64,000 nucleotides of DNA from Acidobacteriota bacterium (GTDB taxonomy: Bacteria; Acidobacteriota; Thermoanaerobaculia; Multivoradales; Multivoraceae), in assembly GCA_029263415.1 (NCBI GenBank), contig JAJCXN010000003.1, positions 67,514-131,513 on the forward strand, read 5' to 3'. How positions within the stretch are numbered: the stretch's first letter is position 1; each line of letters begins with the position of its first letter. Below, piece after piece: positions 1 to 10,351 of the stretch. The translations under genes and the position numbers were made by a program. The notes beneath the pieces were generated by a model, which saw nothing but the letters and a program-made list of their open reading frames with translations, did not search any database and was not told the origin of the DNA.

Positions 1-2
1 CT

Positions 3-2411
3 CAACTGTTGAAGGACATCAACCCCGGGGACGCAGTGTTCTCATGGTCCAACCCAGAGTGGTTCGAGGTCGCCTCTGGGACCCTGTTCTTTAGTGCAGA
101 GTCCGCCAATGACAGAGAACTGTGGAAGACCGACCTCACCGAGGCGGGCACGGTCCGTGTTAAGGACATTAGGGTCGGTGGCGACTCCAACCCCTACTAT
201 CTCGAGGCCTTTAACGGCGACGTCTACTTCACTGCCAATGGCGGAATCGGAAATCAGTTGTGGCGATCCGATGGCAGTGAACTGGGGACCGAGATCGTGG
301 CACTCGGAAGTACGGGGACGAGCCAGTCAGAGTTGACCGCTGCCGGACCGCTGCTCTTCTTCACCACCATCGATGCTGATGGTAGTGAACTTTGGACGTA
401 TGACCCTGTGGGCGACACTGCAGCCCAGGTCAAAGACATCAACGTCGGGGCAGTTGGCTCCAACCCCCGCGACCTAACGGTGTTAGGAAACAAGGTCTAC
501 TTCACAGCAAACGATCCCTCATCCGGATACGAGTTGTGGGAGAGCGACGGCACCGCTCTTGGCACTACTCTGGTGGCCAACCTCAGCCCAGGAAGTGATT
601 CAGGCTCCCCAAAAAACTTGACGGCATTTGGCTCCGATCTGCTCTTCTCGGCGTCCCAGGGATTTCTGGACGCGGCACTCTATCTGCACTCCCCTTCAGG
701 CCCGACGACGACCTTGCTGGAGGACTTCTTGGACTCGTCTCCCACAGCACTGGAAGTCATCGGCAAAGCTGGAGGCTTGGCTCTAGTGTCGGCGACGGAT
801 GCTGCGGGTGGAAAGGAACTGTGGAGCACGGATGGCACCGCAGCTGGGACCATATTGGTCAAAGACATTGATCCCGGCATCGCGAGCTCAGATCCCGGCA
901 CCGGGCTAACACTGTCTGGGGAACTCATCTTTCCAGCAACCGATTCACATGGTGAGGAGCTCTGGAAGACCGACGGTACGGAATCCGGAACCGACAAGAT
1001 CACGGACATTCACACCGGGAATCTTGGCTCAATTTCTCGCACTGACTGTCCCGATCCGGGCATGTCAGATCCAAGCTGTGACAACCCGTTCGACCGGGTT
1101 GCGGCGATCGGGGAGACCCTGTTCTTTGTGGCGGAAACCGAAACGTCTGGCTCCGAAGTCTGGAAGACCGACGGTTCGGAGCTAGGCACGGCACTGGTCA
1201 AGGACATTGTTTCCGGTGCTGGGGGTTCCAATCCGAACTACCTGACCTCACTGGGTGACACAGTTTTGTTTACGGCAAGCCAGTTTCTAGACAACGAGCT
1301 CTGGCGGACTGACGGCACGGAGGCCGGAACCTTCCGAGTCAAGAATATTAACGAGGCAGGATCCTCCGAGCCCCGCGACTTCCTAACGGTCGGCAGCGTC
1401 GCGTTTTTTAGTGCCTACCATTCGGACTCAGGGCGAGAACTGTGGCGATCAGACGGTACCGAGGAAGGCACGTACTTGGTCAAGGATATGTTGCCTGGGA
1501 CCGATTCGTCGTCGCCTAGTCATCTCGCCTCCTACCAAGGATCCCTGGTCTTTTCCGCAGCGTACGATGTTGAGTCCGAAAATGAACCTTGGATTAGTGA
1601 CGGTACCGAAGCGGGAACTATGCTGCTCTTGGACATCCATCCGACGAGTGGGTCATCGCCTCATTCCTTTGTCGAGCTCGCTGGCGAGCTCTACTTCAGG
1701 GCCAGCGAACCGGTTAGCGGGGCGGAGCTTTGGAAGACCGATGGGACGACCGTGGGTACCGTGTTAGCGGCCGACTTCTGCGCGGGAGCATGTGGCACCG
1801 ACGCTACCCCGAAGGGGATCTTCAACGGAGAACTGTTCGTCGCACACGAGGCCAACACACCCGACCGGGGTGGGTCCGAAGGCATTCATCTCTCGAAGCT
1901 GGATACTTTGGGCAATGTCTCGTTCGTCACCGAGCTGTGCCTACACGAATGCGCGGAGGATCGCCAATTCGCTATCAACGACCAGGGCATCTTCTTCGTC
2001 TATCTTCGAGACAGCGAAAGCACCGAGGGCGAGCTATGGACCTCTGATGGCACGTCGGCAGGCACCCTGCAGTTGATCGATATTCACCCAACCCAGGGAT
2101 CCCATCCAAGAATGATGACTCCCCTGGGTCGACAGCTCTTCTTTAGTGCCGAGGACGGTACCAACGGCAGAGAGCTATGGGTCACCGACGGGACGCTCGA
2201 TGGTATTTGCCAAAGCCACCTCAATCTTGGTGGTCGATCGATGGGTCAAGCTGCCAGCAAGAGTGCAACGAAAACGATTTCGTCTAGCGGGATCGTTGGC
2301 GATGGGGCGGTGGTGCAGCTCAACGCTGAGGAAAGTGTCCGGCTGGGTTCGGGGTTTCGGGTCGAGGCCGGGGCTACAGTCAATATCAGTTCGGCAACCG
2401 TTTGCCCCTAG
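3..2411 (+). CDS. ELWxxDGTxxGT-repeat secreted protein, 5' end outside window
   Basis: The reading frame is already open at the left edge: codons before the first TTG (position 9) still encode the repeat (QLLKDINPG), so the true start lies upstream. About 12 copies of a roughly 50-residue unit follow, each with an ELW-x2-DGT-x2-GT-x-LVKDI core, the ELW repeat family (TIGR04534-like) expected to fold as beta-propeller blades. The last 65 residues differ: a motif of the type IxSxGxVGDGAxVxLxAxxSVxLGxGFxVExGA, ending in CP. This resembles the C-terminal coat-hanger/beta-solenoid tails of acidobacterial secreted proteins. No enzyme motif is seen. The role is probably extracellular or surface-associated, substrate unknown. 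It ends convergently with the next gene, 178 bp away. The family call is firm; the function is unknown. Confidence 0.85.
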   Translation, partial: QLLKDINPGDAVFSWSNPEWFEVASGTLFFSAESANDRELWKTDLTEAGTVRVKDIRVGGDSNPYYLEAFNGDVYFTANGGIGNQLWRSDGSELGTEIVALGSTGTSQSELTAAGPLLFFTTIDADGSELWTYDPVGDTAAQVKDINVGAVGSNPRDLTVLGNKVYFTANDPSSGYELWESDGTALGTTLVANLSPGSDSGSPKNLTAFGSDLLFSASQGFLDAALYLHSPSGPTTTLLEDFLDSSPTALEVIGKAGGLALVSATDAAGGKELWSTDGTAAGTILVKDIDPGIASSDPGTGLTLSGELIFPATDSHGEELWKTDGTESGTDKITDIHTGNLGSISRTDCPDPGMSDPSCDNPFDRVAAIGETLFFVAETETSGSEVWKTDGSELGTALVKDIVSGAGGSNPNYLTSLGDTVLFTASQFLDNELWRTDGTEAGTFRVKNINEAGSSEPRDFLTVGSVAFFSAYHSDSGRELWRSDGTEEGTYLVKDMLPGTDSSSPSHLASYQGSLVFSAAYDVESENEPWISDGTEAGTMLLLDIHPTSGSSPHSFVELAGELYFRASEPVSGAELWKTDGTTVGTVLAADFCAGACGTDATPKGIFNGELFVAHEANTPDRGGSEGIHLSKLDTLGNVSFVTELCLHECAEDRQFAINDQGIFFVYLRDSESTEGELWTSDGTSAGTLQLIDIHPTQGSHPRMMTPLGRQLFFSAEDGTNGRELWVTDGTLDGICQSHLNLGGRSMGQAASKSATKTISSSGIVGDGAVVQLNAEESVRLGSGFRVEAGATVNISSATVCP

Positions 2412-2589
2412 CGGCTTTGTGCCCGCTGCCAAGGGTGGCTTCCAGTTTCATAGTCGTTCGCTGTTCTTGGGCTAGTGCCGGAGTTCTCTGCCGCATCCTT
2501 CTGCACCTCTTGATTGCACCTCTGATTTGCGGAATTCCCGAGGACCTAGAACAAGGGCGTCAAAACTAAGACCCTCTCGACCCCATGAC

Positions 2590-5500
2590 TCACGGCGCTT
2601 TTGCAGTCGCCAACTGGACTAGCCAGCGCGCCTGCTCCCCGCCCTCAGCAGCCAGTTCCGAAGCGACCCTCACTACATTAGAGCGATGTGGATGATTGGC
2701 CGCCGCGGCAACCTCGCCGAAGCGCTCAAACGCGACCGCTGACGCCCAAGTTCCACTCTGATAGAAGAATGAGCGAACACTGTTGGCATCGCTTGGCAGC
2801 TCTGCAAGGGCACCCAGCATCTGGTCGAAAGCCTTCGCTCCAAAAACGTCGAGCAGCAAGACTTGGGAGAGCGAAGGCCACCTGCCAACCGCAATCGCAC
2901 CATTGACCGCTTCTTGCAAGTTCACCTGCATTTCTGAGAATCCAACAGCGTCCTTTGCGTGCGCCAACAACGAGCTATCTACTCTGAGCACCTCCACCAA
3001 CAATCGGAACGACTGTGGACTCTCTCCAGCTGCCAGCGCTTGCCCCACCAGACCGACCAATCCTTGAACACCGTCCGCGCCGAACCGACCGATCGCATTC
3101 GCAACCGTCGAGACCTCGTAGTAGTGACCCGGCGCGTTCAGCAGAACGTCGAGGGCTCCTGGAGCCCTGATGTGCGACAAGACAATCGCGGCCTGCGTGC
3201 TCGAATTGCCAGCGAGCATTCGCTCCAGCTCGGGAACAGCAGACGGCCACGGACCAACAATGCCCATCAGTCCAAGCCACTGCTCAAAGTTGGTGCTCGC
3301 GCTGCTAGCCAGTGCCGCGACATCTGTGCGTTCAAGCTCCGTCAAGATCGGCGATGGTTCGCCACCGCGTGGGCCCGTGTCCGAAAGATGTCCGATCATC
3401 TGCTGCAGCATCTGCGAAGGGCGCCCTCGCTGAGCACTAGCAGGTGCTGCGACGGGCGCAGCCAGTGCAACCGCTTGAGCAATGTGGTCCCGAAACATCG
3501 TGCGTGCGCGGTGATTCAGAGCATGCGTCTTTGCATACTTGCGCACTACAGCGTCTAGCAGCGGCCCGGACTGCCAACCTGAGTTTGGATCGGCCTGAAG
3601 GCGATCTAGAACTTGGGAAACTTGACTCTCCGTCCAAGGATTCAAATCCTCATTCATCCAAGTAACGACTTCCCATAGGGTCGAACTGTGCGTTTGAACC
3701 CCGATCGCAGGTGCCTCACCGTCCAAGGAACGCATCAGCGCAACACGTCCATCGACACCCAAAGATCGCGCGAGGACATGTCGGGTCTCCTCGATCGACG
3801 TCGCCGGGAACTCGCGACTGCGCATCCGGTCGGTCGCCACCTCTTCTTGAAGGCCAGCGGTCTGCTCAAAAACGGCTAACACCTGAGCGCGCGGCAGACC
3901 AACGGTCTCCGGACTTGGCACCCTCAGCGTATCGGCGTTCGCAGGACGACTCGCCGCGGCCAACAACACGCGTTGCACTGCGACACCAGCCCAGATGGGA
4001 ACATCTCCAGCGCCCGTGGAAGCCTCTCTCAAAAGACTCTTGAGACGACCGACGTTCCCTTCTTCAGCGTCTGTGGCCGGCCACCCAACGCCCGGCCAGG
4101 CACCGTGCCCCAGCAAAAGCAGTCCGCCAATCTGGGCCAACTCAGGCTCACCCGTGGCTACCCAATCGCGCGCGGCACCAACCAGAGATGCCCTCACTGG
4201 TCTCATGTCATCTGGAACGTAGTCCGACGACCAGGCAGAAAAGCTGGAGAACAAGACCGCCGTGGCTAGTTCGCGGTCTTCGGCGTTGCCTCTGAGTTTC
4301 TCCTCGAAGGTCTCTTTCTGCTCGCCGATACTCGCCAAGAGAAGGACCAGGAGTTTCCGCGCCTCGGTTCTTTGGCGATAATCCGTGGACAAGTAGCCAG
4401 CAGCAGCGCGCTCCCACATTGCTCCGCTGATCTCAGCGACCCCTTGCCATCTCGCCAAGACCTCCTCAGCCACCTCCTGCTTTGCGGGGTTGCGCAGCTT
4501 CAGGTAAGCCTTGGCAGTTGCCAACGCGCTGTCAGGAGGTGCTTCGAAACACTCAGGAAGAACCCCAAGCCAGGCGCCCTTGCGTTGGCCGCGTGCACTC
4601 TCGAATCGCATCAATGCAGACTGGGCAGCATCCGGGTGCGCAGCGCACAGCTGTTGCGCAAGCTCGAGCCATTGGTGATCACTCAGCATCGAGTCCACGG
4701 CAGGCCAACCACCAACGATGATTCTTCTCGCCATAGCCACGCGGGAGCGGTGGCCAGCTTCGCCTGACATAACGTCGAACCATGGTTGTAGCTCAACCCA
4801 GTCTTCCAGGGGCGACGCCTCCGTCAGCTCGTCCGCCCTCCTCCCCCGCTCCTTGGCGGCGTCGAGCCAGGCTTGAGGAGTCCGTCCTGATACACCGAGC
4901 ACTTTGCCGTCTGAGGTGTACGTAGTTAGGCCACCCTGCGCAACCACCAGGTGATCGTCTGCATCAAAGGTCAGGCCTTCAGTTCGACCACGATCCGGTC
5001 CTCGCCGCACATCCGCTATCAGTTCGCCGGTCTCTCCTAGCACCACGAAGCCACCGGGGCGGTCCGTTGAACAATCTGGATTGGTCTGCCAACGGCCCAT
5101 CGCCAACTCCCCTCGCGAACTCAGCGCGACAGCCCAAGGTTCGGCCAACGCCGCGTTGCCTTCGCGATCCTCGGAGAGCCCGCCGCGGGCATGCGGAAAG
5201 GACCGCTCATAGCGAACAACCAGCGGCGCTGAGGACCCCGGAGCCGGCATCTCATAGACGCCCACTTTGATCTCTTCCCTCGTTGTAGAAACCGCAGCCA
5301 ATAGCTCGCGATCACCACTCAACGCCCACACCAATCTGTCGGTGTCCGTTCGCGGAGAGAACGGCACTGCGCCCTCCCATACGAGTCCCCACCCGTCTCG
5401 AGGGCGATTCGCTTCTAGCTTTGAATAGTCCTCATCCCAATGATCGCCAACAGCCGGACCTTCGAACGACTGCAACGGAATCGCGCTGCCGCGCCAAAAC

Positions 5501-6039
5501 TGAAGTCGCTGACCGCTTGAACCACCGCTCCGCTGTTGACCTGAGGTGTTGCGATTTGAACCTACAACTTCGAGCGAGAGTAGCGTTCCATCTCCTTCCA
5601 GGAACAACTGGCCGCGCTCCGACGACACCCGCCCCATCGGCTCACCTGCGGGTCCCACAAGAAGCAAAGAACCGCACGCTATGGTTTCCGGCGGATCCCA
5701 GTCTGGACACAACCCGTTCCACCAAGCAGAGCCATCGGGCAGAACTCCAACCATCGAAGCTTCTGCCTCTGTGAGCAGAGGCGCCGTCATGCGAATCGCC
5801 TCAGGGCCAGTCTCCACGCCGGTGCGAGTGAGCCAGTACGGCGACTCCTGCCAGCCACGGCCGCTAGGACTCACTCCGTCGTGCCAAGCCGGTGCCGTCC
5901 AATGAACAAGGCCATCTGCTCCCAAAACGGGACCGCCGATTCCCAACGTAGGAATCTGACATGGAAAGGTCGGCCGCGCGAGACCGAGCAAGATCAGTAT
6001 GCAGGTAGAAAGTGCAAGCTGAGTTTGATGCTTGTTCAT
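2590..6039 (-). CDS. large secreted protein of unknown function (about 1149 aa)
   Basis: I place the start at the ATG at 6039, 33 codons inside the longest frame, because MNKHQTQ is followed directly by a hydrophobic signal peptide (STCILILLGLA) and a likely cleavage region. Upstream residues are not signal-like. The N-terminal half (about residues 20-400) is rich in short beta-type segments with G, W and D, suggesting a propeller-like fold. The C-terminal 700 residues are mostly helical with recurring A/L-rich pairs, resembling HEAT/ARM-type solenoids. I recognise no catalytic motif or named family. There is no transmembrane segment after the signal peptide, so a periplasmic or exported protein is likely. 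It is transcribed alone, convergent with the ELW-repeat gene and divergent from the LCAT-like gene. Confidence 0.8.
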   Translation of the reverse strand: MNKHQTQLALSTCILILLGLARPTFPCQIPTLGIGGPVLGADGLVHWTAPAWHDGVSPSGRGWQESPYWLTRTGVETGPEAIRMTAPLLTEAEASMVGVLPDGSAWWNGLCPDWDPPETIACGSLLLVGPAGEPMGRVSSERGQLFLEGDGTLLSLEVVGSNRNTSGQQRSGGSSGQRLQFWRGSAIPLQSFEGPAVGDHWDEDYSKLEANRPRDGWGLVWEGAVPFSPRTDTDRLVWALSGDRELLAAVSTTREEIKVGVYEMPAPGSSAPLVVRYERSFPHARGGLSEDREGNAALAEPWAVALSSRGELAMGRWQTNPDCSTDRPGGFVVLGETGELIADVRRGPDRGRTEGLTFDADDHLVVAQGGLTTYTSDGKVLGVSGRTPQAWLDAAKERGRRADELTEASPLEDWVELQPWFDVMSGEAGHRSRVAMARRIIVGGWPAVDSMLSDHQWLELAQQLCAAHPDAAQSALMRFESARGQRKGAWLGVLPECFEAPPDSALATAKAYLKLRNPAKQEVAEEVLARWQGVAEISGAMWERAAAGYLSTDYRQRTEARKLLVLLLASIGEQKETFEEKLRGNAEDRELATAVLFSSFSAWSSDYVPDDMRPVRASLVGAARDWVATGEPELAQIGGLLLLGHGAWPGVGWPATDAEEGNVGRLKSLLREASTGAGDVPIWAGVAVQRVLLAAASRPANADTLRVPSPETVGLPRAQVLAVFEQTAGLQEEVATDRMRSREFPATSIEETRHVLARSLGVDGRVALMRSLDGEAPAIGVQTHSSTLWEVVTWMNEDLNPWTESQVSQVLDRLQADPNSGWQSGPLLDAVVRKYAKTHALNHRARTMFRDHIAQAVALAAPVAAPASAQRGRPSQMLQQMIGHLSDTGPRGGEPSPILTELERTDVAALASSASTNFEQWLGLMGIVGPWPSAVPELERMLAGNSSTQAAIVLSHIRAPGALDVLLNAPGHYYEVSTVANAIGRFGADGVQGLVGLVGQALAAGESPQSFRLLVEVLRVDSSLLAHAKDAVGFSEMQVNLQEAVNGAIAVGRWPSLSQVLLLDVFGAKAFDQMLGALAELPSDANSVRSFFYQSGTWASAVAFERFGEVAAAANHPHRSNVVRVASELAAEGGEQARWLVQLATAKAP

Positions 6040-6369
6040 ATGATCTCGGGACCTTTCAAAGACAGGAGCAGCGAACTCGGCTGCAGCGGGTACGAACCAC
6101 AGGACCGGTTCTAGGTGAAGCAAAGAGCGAGACGGCAACCACCGCTTGCAACATTACACGGGCTTGAGTTGTTCCTAGTGAGGAAGAGGTAACGCTCTGC
6201 TGACGAGCTTCCCGGTACTAGGTCTTGCTTACGGTGCTTTCGCACAGGCCTTTCGCACATGTGTTGCGCGGCACCGCTTTCCTTCAGGCTGACGCCAACA
6301 AGGAAGCCGGTTTATCCGTCTTTATGATTAAGTCTCCAACAGCATGTTCAACGAGGAGGTTTAAAAACA
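6040..6369. promoter_or_regulatory. divergent intergenic region
   Basis: The 330 bp between two divergent gene starts must hold promoters for both. The only feature I can name is the strong ribosome binding site AGGAGG at 6354-6359, ten bases before the ATG at 6370. No convincing -35/-10 pair or operator palindrome was identified. Confidence 0.4.
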
Positions 6370-7821
6370 ATGCCACGAGTCATCTTCATCCCCGGCCTGC
6401 CAGGATCGGAAATCCGCGAACGGCAACCGAACGGCCAACTGACGAAGATCTTTCCACCCAGGCTCAACCAGGTATTGCCAGCTCTATCGGGCTCCGTTAA
6501 GAGAAAGCTCAAAGCGCCCGACCTGCTGGATCCTGCGAACGCCGATCGCATGGAGCGCGGAGAGCCGGTTCGAGTGGCCGGACGCTTCCTCGGCTTCGAC
6601 CTCATGAAGCAGGCAAAGACGCTCTACGAGTTACTCAAAGATATCGGTGTGGCCGAAGCGGACATCGTCAAGTTCGGATGGGACTGGCGCCGACCAGTGA
6701 CTGACGACCAGTTGTCCACCAGTGCCGTGACCGAACTCACCGCCTTGTTGGCCGGGTTGCCGCAGCCGATCCCAGTCATTGTGCACTCCACTGGCGGACT
6801 TCTGTTGCGACACGTTCTTGCGACGAACCCCCAACTTCGGTCCAAGGTCGAGGTGGTGGTGGCTTTCGGCGTACCTTGGCTCGGAACGCTGAAGCCGCTC
6901 GCGGTCCTAGCGGGACAGCAAGGGTTCGGGCCGATCAAACCCTCTGACGCGCAGGCCGTCTTCGCGTCCTGTTGGGCCGCACTCGACCTGTTGCCTAGGG
7001 CCACTGGGGCGAACCTAACGGTGGACGCTCAAGGCAATGAAGTGGATCTGGTCGCAGACACTGGCTGGACCGCTCGCATCCCCAATGATGCCAACAACGC
7101 GATGGCGGACCGAATTATTGAGCGCGCACACCATTCGCTTGCGCACTTTGGGACCCCGAGTGCGAACTGGGGCATGGGAGTTGAGGTCATCAACATCGTC
7201 GGCTGGGGAAAGAAGACTCTCGTTCAGGCCGTGCGCAACGCTCAGCAGCGACTTCGATTCGTTCCATCTGGGTTCGACAATGAAGCCAGCGAGCAGCAGG
7301 AGGATCTGCACCCTGGGCGAAACGAGGCACACTACGCGGGCGACGGTACCGTGCCCTTCGCTTCGGCCAACGCGCTGACGGGAGCGCGCGTCACCACTCT
7401 GCACATTCCAATCGGTGCCCTACGGAAGGTGAACCTAAGCAATCGAAGGCATTCGGAACTGTGGCGGAACCCGCTCGGAAGGCAAGTTCTGCAAAGGGTT
7501 CTCGTGGCGGGCACCCCTCCAGCACCAAACACCATCGCCGCAGTTGACTGGACCGACAAGCTCAACCCCGGCAATCGCGTCCGCCTTCGCTACGTCATGC
7601 AGGACCACAAGGGCCGCCCGCTACCAGGAGCGGCCCCACGCGTGATCAACACCACAACAGGCAACGACGTGCAACTGCCGCTTGAAGCAGACGGGCGCGG
7701 GTTCCGCGAGTTGCCTCGCGGATTGTTCCGGAGAACAGCGGTCTTTAGGAGGGTGCAGGTGCAGCTCACTTGGAACGGAGATCCGACTCCTAAGCCTCAC
7801 TCCATGTTCATCGAACCTTAG
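6370..7821 (+). CDS. LCAT-like alpha/beta hydrolase (acyltransferase/lipase)
   Basis: The 483-residue protein has the layout of the lecithin:cholesterol acyltransferase family (PF02450). An N-terminal FIPGLPGSEI oxyanion-type segment is followed by the nucleophile Ser140 in VHSTGG, the acid Asp325 in GDGTVP and His361 in RRHSELW. The nucleophile elbow reads HSTGG after Val, so the first Gly of GxSxG is replaced, as tolerated in some LCAT-type enzymes. The last 90 residues (from about 390) look like a separate Ig-like beta domain ending in MFIEP. No signal peptide is visible, so it may be cytoplasmic or exported by another route. Likely activity is ester or acyl transfer on lipids or PHB-like polymers. 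The start is well supported by AGGAGG at 6354-6359. Family call is good; substrate unknown. Confidence 0.85.
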   Translation: MPRVIFIPGLPGSEIRERQPNGQLTKIFPPRLNQVLPALSGSVKRKLKAPDLLDPANADRMERGEPVRVAGRFLGFDLMKQAKTLYELLKDIGVAEADIVKFGWDWRRPVTDDQLSTSAVTELTALLAGLPQPIPVIVHSTGGLLLRHVLATNPQLRSKVEVVVAFGVPWLGTLKPLAVLAGQQGFGPIKPSDAQAVFASCWAALDLLPRATGANLTVDAQGNEVDLVADTGWTARIPNDANNAMADRIIERAHHSLAHFGTPSANWGMGVEVINIVGWGKKTLVQAVRNAQQRLRFVPSGFDNEASEQQEDLHPGRNEAHYAGDGTVPFASANALTGARVTTLHIPIGALRKVNLSNRRHSELWRNPLGRQVLQRVLVAGTPPAPNTIAAVDWTDKLNPGNRVRLRYVMQDHKGRPLPGAAPRVINTTTGNDVQLPLEADGRGFRELPRGLFRRTAVFRRVQVQLTWNGDPTPKPHSMFIEP

Positions 7822-8028
7822 GGGCAGCCGGCGCTCCGCACCTCGTCGATCACACCTCTATTGCGAACTTCTGATTGTTTGAGGCGGCCGGCAACCTCGC
7901 GACCCAACCTTGGCCAGCTGAGCTCCCCCCACCAAGGAGCAGGTAAAGTGTAAACGGGCGTTCGAGCCTCTGGCGGCCTACCCCCGCCTCCGCGGCACTC
8001 TCACAAGAATAGGTTGAGGTTCAATTCA

Positions 8029-10326
8029 ATGGCACCACGGCTCCTAACGCGGCCCCCCAGACTTCGCTCCTCAAAGCCCGCCTATTCGGTGAAGGTGCGC
8101 TCCAGTGTCATTCCCCAGGCCCTCGCGCCGGCGTTGGCATTGAGCCTGCTCGCTGCACCAGGCTTTGCGGCAACCTCGTCGCTAGCCTCTCAAGTGGTCA
8201 TCCATCGCGACGAGTGGGGTGTTCCTCACATCAAAGCCGACACGCTCGAGGCGATGGCCTTCGGCTCGGCGTACTCTCAATGCGAGGATCACTTCTTCCA
8301 GCTCGAGGACACCTACATCAAGTCTCTTGGCCGCTATGCGGAGGTCGTAGGCGCAAGCGGCCTGCAGTCTGACCTCGAGGTCGCATTGTTTGAGCTTGTC
8401 GAGACGTCTCGGCGTGACTTGAGCACTTTGCCCGACGAGATTCAGAGCATCGCGCGGGGCTTTGCCGCTGGCTACAACCACTACCTTGCCAAGCACCCGG
8501 AGGAAACTCCGCGCATGATCACGAAGATGGAACCGTTTCACGTGCTCGCGTTCGAGCGCTACATGATCCTCGGGCGACTGCTGGGCGCCGCGCATGCCCC
8601 AAGACGTCAGCTGGCGCCGATGGCTGAAAGTGCGGCTGAGGCGCTCGCTGCTCAGGAACTCGAAGCGTCGCTAGGGTCCAACCAATGGGCGGTCGCACCG
8701 AGCCGCACCGAGAGCGGCAACGCGATGCTGTTCATCAATCCTCACCAACCCTGGTACGGCTCGGGCATGTTCACCGAGATGCACGTCAACGTTGGTCCAC
8801 AAGGCGCAGAAGGCGCCAGTTCTCGAGGACTCAACTTCTCAGGAACGATGTACCCAGGCGGGCCATTCCCGACGGCCGGTTTCAATGAAAAGCTGGGCTG
8901 GGCCTACACTGTCAATGCAGCCGACATCTCGGATACCTACAGAGTCACCTTCGATCACCCTACTGACCCACTCAGCTATCGCTACGGCAATGGCTACCGG
9001 CAGGCAGTGGAGTGGCCCGCGAAGATCAGGGTCCGAACCGAGGCGGGATTCGAGACGCGAAAGCTACTACTGCGTAAGACACACTACGGCCCAATCATCG
9101 CGCAAGAGAATGATGTCCATCGGTTGGCAGTCCGGGTACCGAAACTCTACTCCGGCAGTCGCATGGTCCAGGCGCTGGCGCAGGCCCGGGCCCAGTCGTT
9201 CGAGGAGTGGTACGCCGCCGTTTCGCTGCAACAACTGCAGACATTCAACACGGCCTACGCCGACGCTGATGGCAACATCTTCTACCTTTACAACGGCACC
9301 GTAGCGCGACGTGATCCAGCAGTCGACTGGACAGCGCCGGTGGATGGCAGCGACCCGAAGAACGAGTGGGGTGACTTCCATCCGATCGAAGAACTCCCGC
9401 AGGTGCTGAACCCGCCGTCCGGGTTTGTGCAGAACTGCAACTCAAGTCCGTTCACAACTACTGACGACGGCAACCCTTCGCCGGGAGACTTTCCTCCATA
9501 CATGGTGGAGGACAAGTTCGACGACAAACGCCGCGCGAAGATGGCCCGTTTCTTGTTGCGCCGAGCAGAAAAGTTGACATTCCAGGACTTCCAAGACCTC
9601 GCCTACGACACGACCTTGTATTGGCCGATGACCGAAATCCCGGTCTACGTCCGCCGACTCGACGCTCTGCGCAAGACCCATCCAGATCTCGCCCGCAGAG
9701 TGTCGCCCTATCTCGCGCATCTGTCGAACTGGGACTTCAAGAGTTCTCTCTCTTCCACCCAAGCCACGCTTGCGGTGGAATGGTACGAGCAGCTCTACGG
9801 CCGCGGCTATCCGGTGGAGACGTTGAAGCCTGAGTTCACACACGACATCCCGGCACGGTTCGAAGCGCTCGAGCATGCCGCACTGCGCCTCGAAGAACTC
9901 TACGGCGGATGGAAGGTTGCCTACGGCGATGTTCATCGGCTTCAGCGGCATGAAGACCAGCCGGACCGAGACTCAGTACCGTTCAGCGACAGTGTTGAGA
10001 GTTTGCCGGTTGCGGGCGTCCGTGGCCCACTGGGTGTGGCGTTCACGGTCTACCACTCAGCCCCCACCAAGCTGGCTGACGGGAGCGAGCGCAAACTGCA
10101 GTATGCCGCGACCGGCGCGTCATACATGGCGGTATACGAGTTCGGCCAACACACCCGGGGCGCGAGCTACCTTCACTACGGACAGAGCCAGCGTGCGAGC
10201 TCGCAACACTTCTTCGACCAAGCCAAGCTGCTCTCAGAACGCAAGTTCAAGCCCGCCTGGATCTATTGGTCCGATGTTGTGGCACACACCACGCGCGCCT
10301 ATCGGCCCGGCGAAGAAGTACGCTAG
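8029..10326 (+). CDS. penicillin acylase family Ntn-hydrolase
   Basis: A typical penicillin-amidase/acyl-homoserine-lactone acylase precursor (PF01804), 765 residues from the ATG at 8029. I prefer this to the TTG at 8014 because GAGG (8016-8019) then lies about ten bases upstream. A basic N-terminus and hydrophobic stretch ending AAPGFAA form a signal peptide. The alpha chain contains the conserved RDEWGVPHI start. The autocatalytic site is GSNQW, with Ser217 as the new N-terminal nucleophile of the beta chain, followed by the usual NPHQPW. The enzyme should be exported, self-cleave and hydrolyse an amide: beta-lactam side chain, AHL or acylated lipopeptide. Without the pocket structure the substrate cannot be assigned. 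The gene is probably monocistronic; it ends 25 bp from a convergent gene. Confidence 0.92.
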   Translation: MAPRLLTRPPRLRSSKPAYSVKVRSSVIPQALAPALALSLLAAPGFAATSSLASQVVIHRDEWGVPHIKADTLEAMAFGSAYSQCEDHFFQLEDTYIKSLGRYAEVVGASGLQSDLEVALFELVETSRRDLSTLPDEIQSIARGFAAGYNHYLAKHPEETPRMITKMEPFHVLAFERYMILGRLLGAAHAPRRQLAPMAESAAEALAAQELEASLGSNQWAVAPSRTESGNAMLFINPHQPWYGSGMFTEMHVNVGPQGAEGASSRGLNFSGTMYPGGPFPTAGFNEKLGWAYTVNAADISDTYRVTFDHPTDPLSYRYGNGYRQAVEWPAKIRVRTEAGFETRKLLLRKTHYGPIIAQENDVHRLAVRVPKLYSGSRMVQALAQARAQSFEEWYAAVSLQQLQTFNTAYADADGNIFYLYNGTVARRDPAVDWTAPVDGSDPKNEWGDFHPIEELPQVLNPPSGFVQNCNSSPFTTTDDGNPSPGDFPPYMVEDKFDDKRRAKMARFLLRRAEKLTFQDFQDLAYDTTLYWPMTEIPVYVRRLDALRKTHPDLARRVSPYLAHLSNWDFKSSLSSTQATLAVEWYEQLYGRGYPVETLKPEFTHDIPARFEALEHAALRLEELYGGWKVAYGDVHRLQRHEDQPDRDSVPFSDSVESLPVAGVRGPLGVAFTVYHSAPTKLADGSERKLQYAATGASYMAVYEFGQHTRGASYLHYGQSQRASSQHFFDQAKLLSERKFKPAWIYWSDVVAHTTRAYRPGEEVR

Positions 10327-10351
10327 CCGTTCAGCGCGTACGGACACACGA

